A DNA stretch of 64,000 nucleotides from an uncultured Prevotella sp. (lineage in GTDB: Bacteria > Bacteroidota > Bacteroidia > Bacteroidales > Bacteroidaceae). Every line of letters starts with the position of its first letter. Within the stretch, counting starts at the first letter, position 1. Made by a program: the position numbers and the translations under genes. Below, piece after piece: positions 1 to 8,496 of this stretch. The DNA lies in NCBI GenBank assembly GCA_900546345.1, contig URCI01000002.1:86946-150945 (forward strand). The letters are read 5' to 3'. The notes beneath the pieces are model-generated. The model did no database searches, was not told the DNA's origin, and saw only the letters and a program-made list of their open reading frames with translations.

Positions 1-468
1 AAGGCGATCTTTAGGAAGCGTTGTCGTAGAGATATCGAAACCACTCTCAATGATATCCTGAATACTCTGAGGTAATGATTCCCATCCCCCCCCGAAGTTT
101 CTGTCAAGAACCTCTATGAGCTTTGATGCCGAGATGTGATGAATGTTCTCATACGTCAAGTCTGTCACCCTAAGAATAGGACGTTTCTTAATCGCTATCT
201 TGGTATGGTTATCTTTATCCTCAGGCTTACCGATAAGCGCTACCTTAAACCCGCGGTCCTCGTATTTCTTAATGATTTCGGGCTTATCGAGCTTCACCTC
301 CTCCATATCGAATGCAGTCTTGATAATGTCGGTATAGTGGCGCATGTTCTCTTTGAGATCTGCATCTTTCTCTACAGCCTCCAAAAGACGAAAGATATCA
401 TTCTCCTGCAGATCCCAAACATTGCTCTTTGTTAATGTCTTAACAGTAATTGCTTTTTTGTCCTTCAT
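1..468 (-). CDS. Unknown protein, C-terminal part beyond the window edge
   Basis: An open frame starts at ATG 468 on the minus strand and stays open for 156 codons to base 1, so the gene is cut by the window edge. The protein is charged and soluble, starting MKDKKAITVKTL, with no signal peptide or membrane segment. The first 60 or so residues look helical; the later part is mixed alpha/beta and contains a Gly-Gly-Gly-Trp motif near residue 127. That motif is encoded by a run of eight G on the coding strand, a possible slippage site. It has its own upstream promoter and therefore need not belong to the glycosyltransferase operon behind it. I do not recognise the family. Confidence 0.75.
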   Translation of the reverse strand, partial: MKDKKAITVKTLTKSNVWDLQENDIFRLLEAVEKDADLKENMRHYTDIIKTAFDMEEVKLDKPEIIKKYEDRGFKVALIGKPEDKDNHTKIAIKKRPILRVTDLTYENIHHISASKLIEVLDRNFGGGWESLPQSIQDIIESGFDISTTTLPKDRL

Positions 469-489
469 GGTTATACATTTTATTTGGTG

Positions 490-520
490 CAAAAGTAACA
501 TTAAAATCCTAATATGCAAA
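490..520 (-). promoter_or_regulatory. Bacteroidetes-type promoter for the left-edge gene
   Basis: On the minus strand a -33 box TTTG (520-517) is followed after 19 nt by the -7 box TACTTTTG (497-490). Spacing and both boxes fit the Bacteroidetes consensus. The start codon lies 22 nt further down. Confidence 0.65.
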
Positions 521-537
521 CAAAATTAGGAAATAAT

Positions 538-831
538 TTATGTCCAAAATTTAATGTTGCCTGTCGGATGCATTATTTTACCACATTTGGGACACGTTTT
601 CTTATCCCAAGGCTTAATATGGTTACTGCCACAATTGAGACAAAGTCTCCCTGACAAAGATGTAAAAGATGGTGCGGTATCAGCTATCACGCCTCCAACA
701 ACTAATGGTTGTATCGTCTTACAGTCAGGACAAGTGATCATTTCAACGTGTTGTCCCATGAATCCCCGGCCTTCATAAACATCCGTCTCATAGCCACAGG
801 CCTCACATCTAAACTTAATAATATGCGCCAT
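538..831 (-). CDS. Small zinc-ribbon protein
   Basis: This 97-residue protein has four Cys-x2-Cys knuckles: CEAC, CPDC, CLNC and CPKC. They should form two zinc ribbons, one in each half. There is no signal peptide or membrane segment. It begins 8 bp after the stop of the GT4-like gene and probably closes that operon. Double zinc ribbons of this size often bind nucleic acid or stabilise protein contacts, but the function is not known. The link to glycan synthesis rests only on position. Confidence 0.75.
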   Translation of the reverse strand: MAHIIKFRCEACGYETDVYEGRGFMGQHVEMITCPDCKTIQPLVVGGVIADTAPSFTSLSGRLCLNCGSNHIKPWDKKTCPKCGKIMHPTGNIKFWT

Positions 832-839
832 ACCGATAA

Positions 840-1955
840 TTATTTTGAAGTTCCTAGTAAATCAAGATAGAGCCTCTCATATGTTTTTGCTACCTGAATA
901 AAGTCATGATGTCGTTGTATATACATAATACTCTGCTTTTTTAAGGAAGGAATAACCTCTGGATGGATGATAAGTTGCTGCAAAGCTTTGAATACGCTAT
1001 CAGCATCTGGCTCTACGTTAACGATTGGATGTAGTTGCCTCTCATTAATAATACTATAATTTTCAGGTTCCCCACCTCCAACACATATTACACCGCGAGA
1101 CATGGCCTCCAGTGCATTCATAGCAGGTGTATAGCTATATAATTGATCGAGGATTACATCAGAATCGCTCATCATCTGAACATATTGCCGGAAAGGGATC
1201 CCTTGTGCTACTGTGAGCAAGACATGTCCGGGATATTTCTCTTGAATTTTTTGAGCTGCTTTGAGCATAACGTCTGTACCCTTATATGAACTGCGATATC
1301 TACTTACGCCAATAAACATCTTGATAGGTAGATGCACTGATTCCTCAATATCGTCAATAGTCATCATAGGCTTGATAGGAAAGGGAATAAAAAAGGTTTT
1401 CTTAGGAAATAGGGGATGATAACAGGCCCAATACTCATAGAGACCAGCAACAATAGCATCACAGTTGTGAGCAATATATTGATTGAGCTGTCCTTTGGTA
1501 GTATCAAGCCAATCAGCAATTTCCTTCTTAGCATCAGCATCTGTACGGAGCTGATCGCCTATATTAAAATCACTGTACCGTAATGGCTTTCTTGTAATAT
1601 TTTCATGAACCCAATAATAGTCCATCCCGAAAGCGCCTAACACAAGTTTGTCATTATTTCGCCGTAAATAACGATAGATCGACCAAATCTTTTCAGCCTT
1701 CAGTTCCATGAACATAGGATTGATAATTTGCACCACATCGTACCCTTTCATACGTGGCAAAGCACCAACCAACCTCGAGAAGAAACTAATACTTCCCGCA
1801 ACGCCAGCATCACGTCTTAAATCAATGTCTCTCGGATAGTCTTTCCAAAAATCGCCATTACTGGCCACCACTACTTTATGGCCTAGTATTCTTAAGCCTT
1901 CTGCCAAAGTGTTATGAACATTGCTATATTCACCAATTAGGAGAACTTTCATCAT
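840..1955 (-). CDS. Glycosyltransferase, GT4-like (GT-B fold)
   Basis: A predicted cytoplasmic glycosyltransferase of 371 residues. The N-terminus MMKVLLIGEYSN is the first strand of a GT-B fold. The C-terminal half carries IGVSRYRSSYKGTDV and later YTPAMNALEAMSRG followed by GGGEPENYS, which resembles the nucleotide-sugar site of GT4 enzymes. The frame is open 14 codons further upstream, but ATG 1955 is preferred because it overlaps the stop of the preceding GT2 gene as ATGA, implying translational coupling. It is the third glycosyltransferase of the operon, so it probably helps build a surface polysaccharide or LPS side chain. Donor and acceptor sugars cannot be told from sequence. Confidence 0.82.
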   Translation of the reverse strand: MMKVLLIGEYSNVHNTLAEGLRILGHKVVVASNGDFWKDYPRDIDLRRDAGVAGSISFFSRLVGALPRMKGYDVVQIINPMFMELKAEKIWSIYRYLRRNNDKLVLGAFGMDYYWVHENITRKPLRYSDFNIGDQLRTDADAKKEIADWLDTTKGQLNQYIAHNCDAIVAGLYEYWACYHPLFPKKTFFIPFPIKPMMTIDDIEESVHLPIKMFIGVSRYRSSYKGTDVMLKAAQKIQEKYPGHVLLTVAQGIPFRQYVQMMSDSDVILDQLYSYTPAMNALEAMSRGVICVGGGEPENYSIINERQLHPIVNVEPDADSVFKALQQLIIHPEVIPSLKKQSIMYIQRHHDFIQVAKTYERLYLDLLGTSK

Positions 1956-2899
1956 CTTTCCTTTTTTAAGCCAGCAAAAAGTAGCTGACGCCCCCAATGA
2001 GTATTAATCAACTTCCTAAACAAAGTATATTTCCGAGAATATTGGCGATCGGGTAGGGGATAGAGACCTTGAGACTGCAAAGCATCTATTGCCTTGTCCA
2101 ATCTACCCCGGCTCTGAGTTAAAACAATTACATTATAGAGATAGTCCATTGACAGCTGAGATACGCGTCGCTCCAGGGCGGTCTTATCAGAAAGAGATAA
2201 CTGTGTGGCTATACTCTTTAGATGACAAATAATATAAAATATATCTGACAATCTTTTCTCAATGTTTGCTTCTTCGTGACAATGAGTAATAGAATCCTCA
2301 CGTTCACGATAAAAGTAAGCTCGCGCATTGCTGTCAATCATTCGCCTGCAATGAAGCATTAACAGAGGCGTAAACTCTTCGTCTTCATGATAAAGTCCAG
2401 GAGTAAATCTCAGATCACCTAATATATTCTTACGGAAAATATATCCGCAAGAAGCTGCTCGCAAGTTGTTTTCCCTCATATATTCGCTTCCACTTATGGG
2501 TACAGGCGAGGAAGCGGGTGTTTCGATATGTGTAGAAGCCGTAGTATGAAAAAGCACTAAGTCAGGATGCTCATAACGTACGAAATCAAGACAATGCTCA
2601 TAAGGGGCTAATATTAGATAATCATCACCGTCTACAAATTGTATGTAGTTTCCGGTTGCCCAAAGCAATCCATTATTTCGTGCAACCGAAAGCCCTTGGT
2701 TGGATTGACGAATGTAGATGATATCATCTCTCTTCGACAAGAAGTCTATTGGAGACTTTTCCGATCCATCATCAACAAGTATAATTTCTCTCTCATCCTT
2801 GCTCAGCGACAAGGACAAAATACTATCTATGCACTCTTCCAAAAGAGTTACAGGAAGGTTAAACGTGGTTACAATGAAACTGATGAGTGGCTTCGGCAT
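1952..2899 (-). CDS. Glycosyltransferase family 2
   Basis: A 315-residue GT-A fold enzyme. The N-terminus LISFIVTTFNLP matches the GT2 first strand. ILVDDGSEKSP and FVDGDDYL supply the two Asp motifs that bind nucleotide-sugar and metal. GLSVARNNGL is the usual GT2 segment between them. No membrane segment is seen, so it should be cytosolic or peripheral. Its first 31 bp overlap the end of the upstream GT2 gene, and its stop overlaps the GT4-like start as ATGA. The enzyme probably adds one sugar to a lipid-linked glycan; linkage and sugar are unknown. Confidence 0.88.
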   Translation of the reverse strand: MPKPLISFIVTTFNLPVTLLEECIDSILSLSLSKDEREIILVDDGSEKSPIDFLSKRDDIIYIRQSNQGLSVARNNGLLWATGNYIQFVDGDDYLILAPYEHCLDFVRYEHPDLVLFHTTASTHIETPASSPVPISGSEYMRENNLRAASCGYIFRKNILGDLRFTPGLYHEDEEFTPLLMLHCRRMIDSNARAYFYREREDSITHCHEEANIEKRLSDIFYIICHLKSIATQLSLSDKTALERRVSQLSMDYLYNVIVLTQSRGRLDKAIDALQSQGLYPLPDRQYSRKYTLFRKLINTHWGRQLLFAGLKKER

Positions 2900-3810
2900 A
2901 AAAGTGTATGTACCTTACAGAGTGTTTTTAAACCTAATAAATGAAGTATTCTTAATTTAATAGTATTTCGGTAGGGAAGAATCGGAAAGTCATCTCTAAC
3001 CATTCCCGTTGCACGATATACATCCAATTGGATATTGAGTACGTCTGCATAAAAAATAGCCATTATGCGATCATATTCCTTGACCTTTTTCTTAGCTCTT
3101 CTATCAGTCGACATCCGGCGAAGCATCATCAGATTACTTTCCAGCAAATTGCAGAGATCTTTAGATCCCGCCTGTTGGGTAATACCATTAGGATTCAAAA
3201 CATAATAATAAAGCCCGACATCAGTTGTCGCAACACAATGGCAATGACGCAATAATTGGGGTAAGATAAACGAATCCTCAAATGTCCTTCCTTCTGGGAA
3301 TCTCAAGTTCTGCCAAATTTCACGTCTAAAAATCTTATTACAGACATAAGTATGACGCCAAGCTTTTGTTTCTAACCAATATGCTGCATTAAGGATATAT
3401 TCTCGACGAGGAAAAGTGATGCGAAGCTGTTTAGAGGAGCCAAAATGTCGATAGATAGGATATTCCAACATATCATAATCAGGATGTATGGAAAGTTGCT
3501 CCATTAAATCCTTCAAAGTGTCGGGAGCCAGATAGTCATCACTATCCACGAACATGATATAATCCCCCTTTGCCTTTGTCAGTCCTGCATTACGTGAACA
3601 ACTCAATCCTCTATTGCGTTTCTGTCTGACAACCTGAATACGTCCATCAAGTTTGGCATACTCGGTACAAATCTTAAAGCTACCATCTGTTGACGCGTCA
3701 TCAACAAGGATCATTTGCCAATCACGAAACCCTTGATGAAGAATACTTTCCACACATCGCTTCAATGTTTTGTGCGTTTGATAGACAGGTATAATGATAC
3801 TTAATTTCAT
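2869..3810 (-). CDS. Glycosyltransferase family 2
   Basis: A 313-residue GT2 enzyme. Visible motifs are the first strand MKLSIIIPVYQTH, the nucleotide-binding ILVDDASTDGS, GLSCSRNAGLTKAKGDYIMF and the DXD-like FVDSDDYLAP. The C-terminal third is basic and helical, as in many polysaccharide GT2 enzymes. It is coupled to the upstream 149-residue gene by an ATGA overlap and overlaps the next GT2 gene by 31 bp. Two adjacent GT2 enzymes and one GT4-like enzyme suggest stepwise assembly of an oligosaccharide. Confidence 0.88.
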   Translation of the reverse strand: MKLSIIIPVYQTHKTLKRCVESILHQGFRDWQMILVDDASTDGSFKICTEYAKLDGRIQVVRQKRNRGLSCSRNAGLTKAKGDYIMFVDSDDYLAPDTLKDLMEQLSIHPDYDMLEYPIYRHFGSSKQLRITFPRREYILNAAYWLETKAWRHTYVCNKIFRREIWQNLRFPEGRTFEDSFILPQLLRHCHCVATTDVGLYYYVLNPNGITQQAGSKDLCNLLESNLMMLRRMSTDRRAKKKVKEYDRIMAIFYADVLNIQLDVYRATGMVRDDFPILPYRNTIKLRILHLLGLKTLCKVHTLLCRSHSSVSL

Positions 3811-4256
3811 AGATCCTCCTTCATTAAGTCATTGAAGAATGTATTCAATTCTTCATCAAGACCTTTCATGATATCCCCCCCGACAATGACAGTATCATCA
3901 TCAGCAACAAATAGTTCTGCGATATGCTCTTTGTCCTCATTCTCCAAAACAAAACTGTAGGGTTTAAGAATACCGAGTGCCTCAACGATACTATGATTTT
4001 TCTTCAAATATCGTCTAAGGATAAGTGTTACCCCATCATAAAAGTCATCATCCTTCTGATTGATCCATTGCTCTACGACACATCTTGTGATCTCTTTGTC
4101 ATCATCGTCAAAGGCCGTAAGTTCTCCTGTTTCTTGATTCGTACGCACGTGGATATCAGTCAATAAAGCATTGTCACATTGTGATGGAAACTTTTCTGCC
4201 ACCTTGTGGAAGAAACGATCTAATTGCTGCATTGTCTGCTCTGTGGCTTTCATCAT
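3807..4256 (-). CDS. Unknown acidic cytoplasmic protein, first gene of the glycosyltransferase operon
   Basis: This 149-residue protein is strongly acidic, with clusters of Asp (FDDDDKE, KDDDFYDG, VADDDTV). It has no signal peptide, membrane segment or motif I recognise. A start at the second Met (4253) is equally possible. Its stop overlaps the next start as ATGA, so it is the leading gene of the operon. A -7-like box lies 30 bp upstream. It could be a regulator or a scaffold for the glycosyltransferases, but nothing in the sequence decides this. Confidence 0.7.
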   Translation of the reverse strand: MMKATEQTMQQLDRFFHKVAEKFPSQCDNALLTDIHVRTNQETGELTAFDDDDKEITRCVVEQWINQKDDDFYDGVTLILRRYLKKNHSIVEALGILKPYSFVLENEDKEHIAELFVADDDTVIVGGDIMKGLDEELNTFFNDLMKEDL

Positions 4257-4285
4257 AGTTATATGTTTTTGAAGTTTTTCACTTG

Positions 4286-4293
4286 CAAACTTA
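4286..4293 (-). promoter_or_regulatory. Possible -7 box for the glycosyltransferase operon
   Basis: TAAGTTTG (4293-4286, minus strand) matches the -7 consensus TAnnTTTG. No convincing -33 TTTG is seen at the expected distance, so this is a weak call. Confidence 0.35.
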
Positions 4294-4474
4294 CATAAAA
4301 AAATCGGGATTCTAGCGATTATTACAAAAAACTTTTCCTGATCTGATAAATTCCAAGAATAATATACAAAGAATTATTCCCGTCTGTATTTCTTGTTCGA
4401 AAAAAAGCATTTACTCTTTAAAAAGCAGTCATAAGAAGAAACATATAGTCAATTTGAAATATTTTAGAAATAGA

Positions 4475-4508
4475 ATTGGGATTATTCCAAATAAAAATAT
4501 TATCTTTG
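4475..4508 (+). promoter_or_regulatory. Promoter of galE
   Basis: TATCTTTG (4501-4508) is a full -7 box, 36 nt before the galE start. The upstream element TTGG (4475-4478) is separated by 22 nt, slightly longer than usual. The -7 box is the stronger part of the call. Confidence 0.5.
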
Positions 4509-4543
4509 CATTCAATATATCTGATCACATAACATTCGTGTAT

Positions 4544-5581
4544 ATGAAGCAAACAATATTAGTCACAGGTGGCATGGGATTTATAGGATCACATACAACC
4601 GTTGAATTGATAGAGGCCGGATACAGAGTCATCATAGTCGATGATCTCTCTAATTCCAATATTAAGGTATTGGATGGTATTGAAAAAATTACGGGGACAC
4701 GACCCGAATTTGAGAAGATAGACTTACGTGACAAGCAAGCTACGGAGGAAGTATTTAAAAAACATCCTGATATAGAAGGAATTATCCATTTTGCAGCAAG
4801 TAAAGCAGTAGGGGAAAGCGTTCAAAAGCCTTTGCTCTATTACCGTAACAATATTGTATCGCTTATCAATCTTTTGGAGCTCATGCCTAAGTACAACGTA
4901 AAAGGCATCATTTTTTCATCAAGTTGCACAGTCTATGGACAACCCAAACCGGAAGACTTACCTGTGACGGAAAAGGCTCCTCATCAAAAAGCAACGTCTC
5001 CATATGGAAATACGAAGGAGATAAATGAGCAAATCATTTATGATTATATTCATAGCGGGGCAAATATCAAAAGCATCATTCTAAGATACTTTAATCCTAT
5101 TGGTGCCCATCCCTCCGCTCTTATTGGTGAATTGCCTAATGGAGTTCCTGCAAATTTGATTCCATACGTAACCCAAACTGCTATAGGCATCCGCAAGCAA
5201 TTGACTATCTTTGGAAATGATTACAACACGCCCGACGGAACATGTATCCGTGACTACATATACGTTGTTGATTTGGCAAAAGCCCACGTTGCGGCTATGA
5301 CACGTGTGCTAGATCAAAACGCAGACCCCATTGACTACTTTAACATTGGTACAGGCCATGGAAACTCAACACTGGAAATTGTTGAGACATTTGAGAAAGC
5401 GACTGGCGTAAAGCTCAACTGGAAATATGGTCCACGCCGTGAGGGTGACATTGAGAAAATTTGGGGTGACTGTTCGAAAGCCAATAAGATTCTTGGGTGG
5501 AAGGCAGAGACTCCTCTTGAAGATGTAATGCGCTCAGCCTGGAAATGGCAGTTGAAGTTACGTGAAGACGGAGTGATGTAG
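4544..5581 (+). CDS. galE: UDP-glucose 4-epimerase
   Basis: The enzyme interconverts UDP-glucose and UDP-galactose with bound NAD, feeding galactose use and glycan synthesis. It is an extended SDR enzyme of 345 residues, the normal size. The NAD loop GGMGFIGSH lies at residues 9-17, the Ser-rich FSSSCTVYG segment near 123-131, and the catalytic Y154-x3-K158 in SPYGNTK. The frame is open upstream to 4454, but Met 4544 begins the conserved strand MKQTILVTGG and sits downstream of a good -7 box. It is transcribed away from the glycosyltransferase operon and stands alone, with a terminator downstream. Its product could supply UDP-Gal to those enzymes. Confidence 0.95.
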   Translation: MKQTILVTGGMGFIGSHTTVELIEAGYRVIIVDDLSNSNIKVLDGIEKITGTRPEFEKIDLRDKQATEEVFKKHPDIEGIIHFAASKAVGESVQKPLLYYRNNIVSLINLLELMPKYNVKGIIFSSSCTVYGQPKPEDLPVTEKAPHQKATSPYGNTKEINEQIIYDYIHSGANIKSIILRYFNPIGAHPSALIGELPNGVPANLIPYVTQTAIGIRKQLTIFGNDYNTPDGTCIRDYIYVVDLAKAHVAAMTRVLDQNADPIDYFNIGTGHGNSTLEIVETFEKATGVKLNWKYGPRREGDIEKIWGDCSKANKILGWKAETPLEDVMRSAWKWQLKLREDGVM

Positions 5582-5696
5582 AATTGGTAGGATTCTTGTA
5601 ATTTATAACATAATTATAAAAGAATATTTTAATCTCTCTTATCATATTTCGATTTATAGCGAGATTTATTCTCGCAATTTTGTGTTTGTGTTGTTG

Positions 5697-5730
5697 TGAG
5701 GTTCCGGCGTGAGTCGGGGCCTCATTTTTT
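5697..5730 (+). terminator. Terminator after galE
   Basis: A 10-bp stem (TGAGGTTCCG 5697-5706 with CGGGGCCTCA 5715-5724, two G-T pairs) with an 8-nt loop is followed by six T. It is in the right place to end the galE transcript. The rest of the 366-bp gap holds only AT-rich sequence and the next promoter. Confidence 0.8.
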
Positions 5731-5840
5731 ATTTGGCAGCTATTGCAGCAGATAAGTATAAAGTATAATGGTCATTATGATAAATAAAGGAATTAATATT
5801 AGAGAAATTAAAAGAGATATTTAAAAATAATCTTTCTAAG

Positions 5841-5871
5841 TTGGCTCACTCAAGAAAAATCATTAACTTTG
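5841..5871 (+). promoter_or_regulatory. Promoter of the aminotransferase-permease operon
   Basis: -33 TTGG (5841-5844), a 19-nt spacer and -7 TAACTTTG (5864-5871). The leader to the start at 5948 is about 70 nt. Confidence 0.65.
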
Positions 5872-5947
5872 CAATGTGCTACTTCCAATAAGAGAAGCAT
5901 AAGAAAAAGTTAGAGATATCTATTCACGCATAATAAGTATAAAAGAA

Positions 5948-7153
5948 ATGCCAGAAATATCAGTACGTGGACTTGAGATGCCAGAGTCACCAATAAGAAA
6001 ATTGGCACCATTGGCTGCTGCTGCCAAACAAAGAGGCATTAAAGTCTATCATTTAAATATAGGACAGCCGGATCTGCCTACACCCCAAGTTGGACTTGAC
6101 GCTCTAAAACATATAGATCGCAAGATTTTGGAGTACTCCCCCTCACAAGGTTATCTGTCTTATAGGACTAAACTAGTTAATTATTATGCTAAATACAATA
6201 TACAAGTTACTCCGGATGATATCATTATCACATCTGGTGGTTCTGAGGCTGTACTTTTTGCCTTTATGAGCTGCTTAAATCCTGGAGATGAGATCATTGT
6301 ACCAGAGCCCGCATACGCTAACTATATGGCCTTCGCCATTTCTGCCGGAGCAAAAATTCGAACCATAGCAACAACAATTGAAGAAGGTTTTTCACTTCCG
6401 AAAGTCGAGAAATTCGAAGAATTGATCAACGATCGTACCCGTGCTATCATGATCTGTAATCCGAATAATCCGACAGGTTATCTTTACACGCGACGGGAAA
6501 TGAACCAAATCCGCGATTTAGTAAAGAAATATGATCTTTATCTGTTTTCAGACGAAGTATATCGAGAATATATTTATACTGGAAGCCCCTACATCAGTGC
6601 AATGCATCTTAAAGGCATTGAGCAGAATGTTATATTAATAGATTCTGTGTCAAAGCGTTATAGTGAGTGCGGAATACGTATTGGAGCACTTATCACTAAG
6701 AATGAGGAAGTTAGAAAGGCTGTAATGAAATTTTGCCAAGCCCGTTTATCCCCTCCCTTAATTGGTCAAATTGTAGCAGAAGCTTCGCTTGATGCTCCAG
6801 AGTCATATTATAGAGACGTATATGATGAATATGTAGAACGTAGAAAATGTCTGATTGACGGCTTAAACCGTATACCAGGTGTTTACTCTCCTATCCCTAT
6901 GGGAGCTTTCTATACTGTCGCTCAATTGCCCGTTGACGATTCGGAAAAATTCTGTCGCTGGTGTCTTGATACATTTAACTACGAAGGTGAGACTGTTATG
7001 CTCGCACCTGCGGCAGGATTCTATACAACACCTGGAGTAGGTATAAATCAGGTCCGTATTGCATATGTATTAAAGAAAGAAGATTTGGAACGTGCACTTG
7101 TTGTTCTCAGCAAGGCATTGGAAGCATATCCTGGAAGAACCGAAATACGATGA
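5948..7153 (+). CDS. Class I/II pyridoxal-phosphate aminotransferase
   Basis: A 401-residue fold-type I aminotransferase that moves an amino group between an amino acid and a 2-oxo acid. Family landmarks are LNIGQPDLPTP at the N-terminus, the cofactor loop TSGGSEAV, MICNPNNPTGY, LFSDEVYREY and the PLP-binding lysine K236 in SVSKRYSECGIRIG. The sequence is of the AspC/aspartate-like group, but substrate cannot be assigned with certainty. The stop overlaps the next start as ATGA, so it is co-translated with a lipoprotein-export permease. That pairing has no obvious biochemical logic and probably reflects operon economy. Confidence 0.88.
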   Translation: MPEISVRGLEMPESPIRKLAPLAAAAKQRGIKVYHLNIGQPDLPTPQVGLDALKHIDRKILEYSPSQGYLSYRTKLVNYYAKYNIQVTPDDIIITSGGSEAVLFAFMSCLNPGDEIIVPEPAYANYMAFAISAGAKIRTIATTIEEGFSLPKVEKFEELINDRTRAIMICNPNNPTGYLYTRREMNQIRDLVKKYDLYLFSDEVYREYIYTGSPYISAMHLKGIEQNVILIDSVSKRYSECGIRIGALITKNEEVRKAVMKFCQARLSPPLIGQIVAEASLDAPESYYRDVYDEYVERRKCLIDGLNRIPGVYSPIPMGAFYTVAQLPVDDSEKFCRWCLDTFNYEGETVMLAPAAGFYTTPGVGINQVRIAYVLKKEDLERALVVLSKALEAYPGRTEIR

Positions 7154-8397
7154 GTTTTCCATTATTCATTGCCCGGCGTATCTATAATGCACCGGGAGAA
7201 AAGAGAAGAGTTTCACGACCTGCCATAACAATAGCCACCATTGGCATTGCAATAGGTTTAGCGGTGATGATAGCATCAGTATGTATTGTCATCGGCTTTA
7301 AGCATTCTATCCGCGATAAAGTGATAGGATTTGGCTCCCACATCCAGGTATCAAACTTTATGAGCCAAATGGACGGAGATCAACTCCCCATTGCTGTAGA
7401 CGACTCTATGATGAACGCGGTTACGCATATACGTGGTGTTAAACACGCAGAGAGATTTGCATATAAACAAGGCGTATTAAAAACAGACCATGACTTCCTT
7501 GGTGTAGTATTTGAGGGATTTGGCCAAGAATTCGATTCAACATTTTTCCATAATCATCTGATAGCTGGATCTTTACCACATTTCTCAGACAGACAAGCTA
7601 CAAATGAATTGATCATCTCCCAGACGATGGCAAATAAGCTTAGACTGAGAGTAAATGATCGTGTATACGCTTACTTTATCGATAATAAAGGAGTAAGGAT
7701 GCGAAGGTTTAAGATCGTTGGTATATATCAAACCAATCTGAGCCAATATGATAACATGATATGCTTGACCGACATCTATACAACCATAAAACTTAATGGA
7801 TGGAAAGAAGATCAGGCAACAGGTATCGCAATCACCGTAAAAGACTTCAATAACATTGATGAAGTCTACCAAAGATTTGCTCAAAATGTCAACAAGCATA
7901 CTGATCACTATGGACAAACTTATGTAGCACACACAATTAGAGAACTCAACCCGCAAATTTTTTCTTGGCTAGACCTACTGAATATCAATGTTTATATCAT
8001 TCTGTTATTGATGATGGCTGTCGCTTCTGTGACAATGATATCCGGTTTGCTCATTATTATACTAGAACGCACGTCAATGATAGGTACGCTCAAAAGTTTA
8101 GGAGCAAAGAATAAGACTATACGTCATATCTTCATATGGTTCTCCATATTCATCATCGGAAAAGGATTGGTAATTGGAAATATTGTAGGCATAGGACTTT
8201 GCTTACTTCAAAAATATTTTGGATTAATCAAGTTGGATCCTTCAACCTATTATGTCAACACTGTACCAATAGAGTTGAATATTCCACTCATCGTCCTACT
8301 CAACATTTCAACGCTTCTGATCAGTGTATTTGTTTTAATTGCACCAAGTTATCTTGTATCACATATTCACCCTGCAAAGACAATGAAATATGAGTAA
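7150..8397 (+). CDS. LolC/LolE-like ABC transporter permease
   Basis: A 415-residue inner-membrane permease of the FtsX/MacB-LolCE superfamily. It has one N-terminal membrane helix (about residues 24-50), a large periplasmic domain (about 55-270) and three C-terminal helices (about 278-302, 325-350 and 378-402). This is the LolC/E topology, in which the complex extracts outer-membrane lipoproteins from the inner membrane. The N-terminal FIARRIYN before the first helix is typical. No LolD-type ATPase is encoded nearby, so a partner elsewhere is implied. The start overlaps the aminotransferase stop by 4 bp. Confidence 0.85.
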   Translation: MSFPLFIARRIYNAPGEKRRVSRPAITIATIGIAIGLAVMIASVCIVIGFKHSIRDKVIGFGSHIQVSNFMSQMDGDQLPIAVDDSMMNAVTHIRGVKHAERFAYKQGVLKTDHDFLGVVFEGFGQEFDSTFFHNHLIAGSLPHFSDRQATNELIISQTMANKLRLRVNDRVYAYFIDNKGVRMRRFKIVGIYQTNLSQYDNMICLTDIYTTIKLNGWKEDQATGIAITVKDFNNIDEVYQRFAQNVNKHTDHYGQTYVAHTIRELNPQIFSWLDLLNINVYIILLLMMAVASVTMISGLLIIILERTSMIGTLKSLGAKNKTIRHIFIWFSIFIIGKGLVIGNIVGIGLCLLQKYFGLIKLDPSTYYVNTVPIELNIPLIVLLNISTLLISVFVLIAPSYLVSHIHPAKTMKYE

Positions 8398-8427
8398 AGT
8401 ATAGAAAAATGACGCTACAATCTAAAT

Positions 8428-8458
8428 TAATGCACATTTTTTTTGGGAATGTGCATTA
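8428..8458. promoter_or_regulatory. 11-bp perfect inverted repeat around the -33 box of the acyl-CoA synthetase promoter
   Basis: TAATGCACATT (8428-8438) and its exact reverse complement (8448-8458) enclose a 9-nt loop that contains the -33 TTTG. The geometry fits an operator for a dimeric repressor or a site that hides the promoter. A terminator role for the upstream gene is less likely because no T-run follows the right arm. The binding protein is unknown. Confidence 0.55.
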
Positions 8459-8473
8459 TTGATTGTACCTTTG
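8442..8473 (+). promoter_or_regulatory. Promoter of the acyl-CoA synthetase pair
   Basis: -33 TTTG (8442-8445), a 20-nt spacer and -7 TACCTTTG (8466-8473), 23 nt before the start codon at 8497. Position and spacing fit the consensus well. Confidence 0.7.
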
Positions 8474-8496
8474 CACAAAATTTTGAAGATTGTGCA

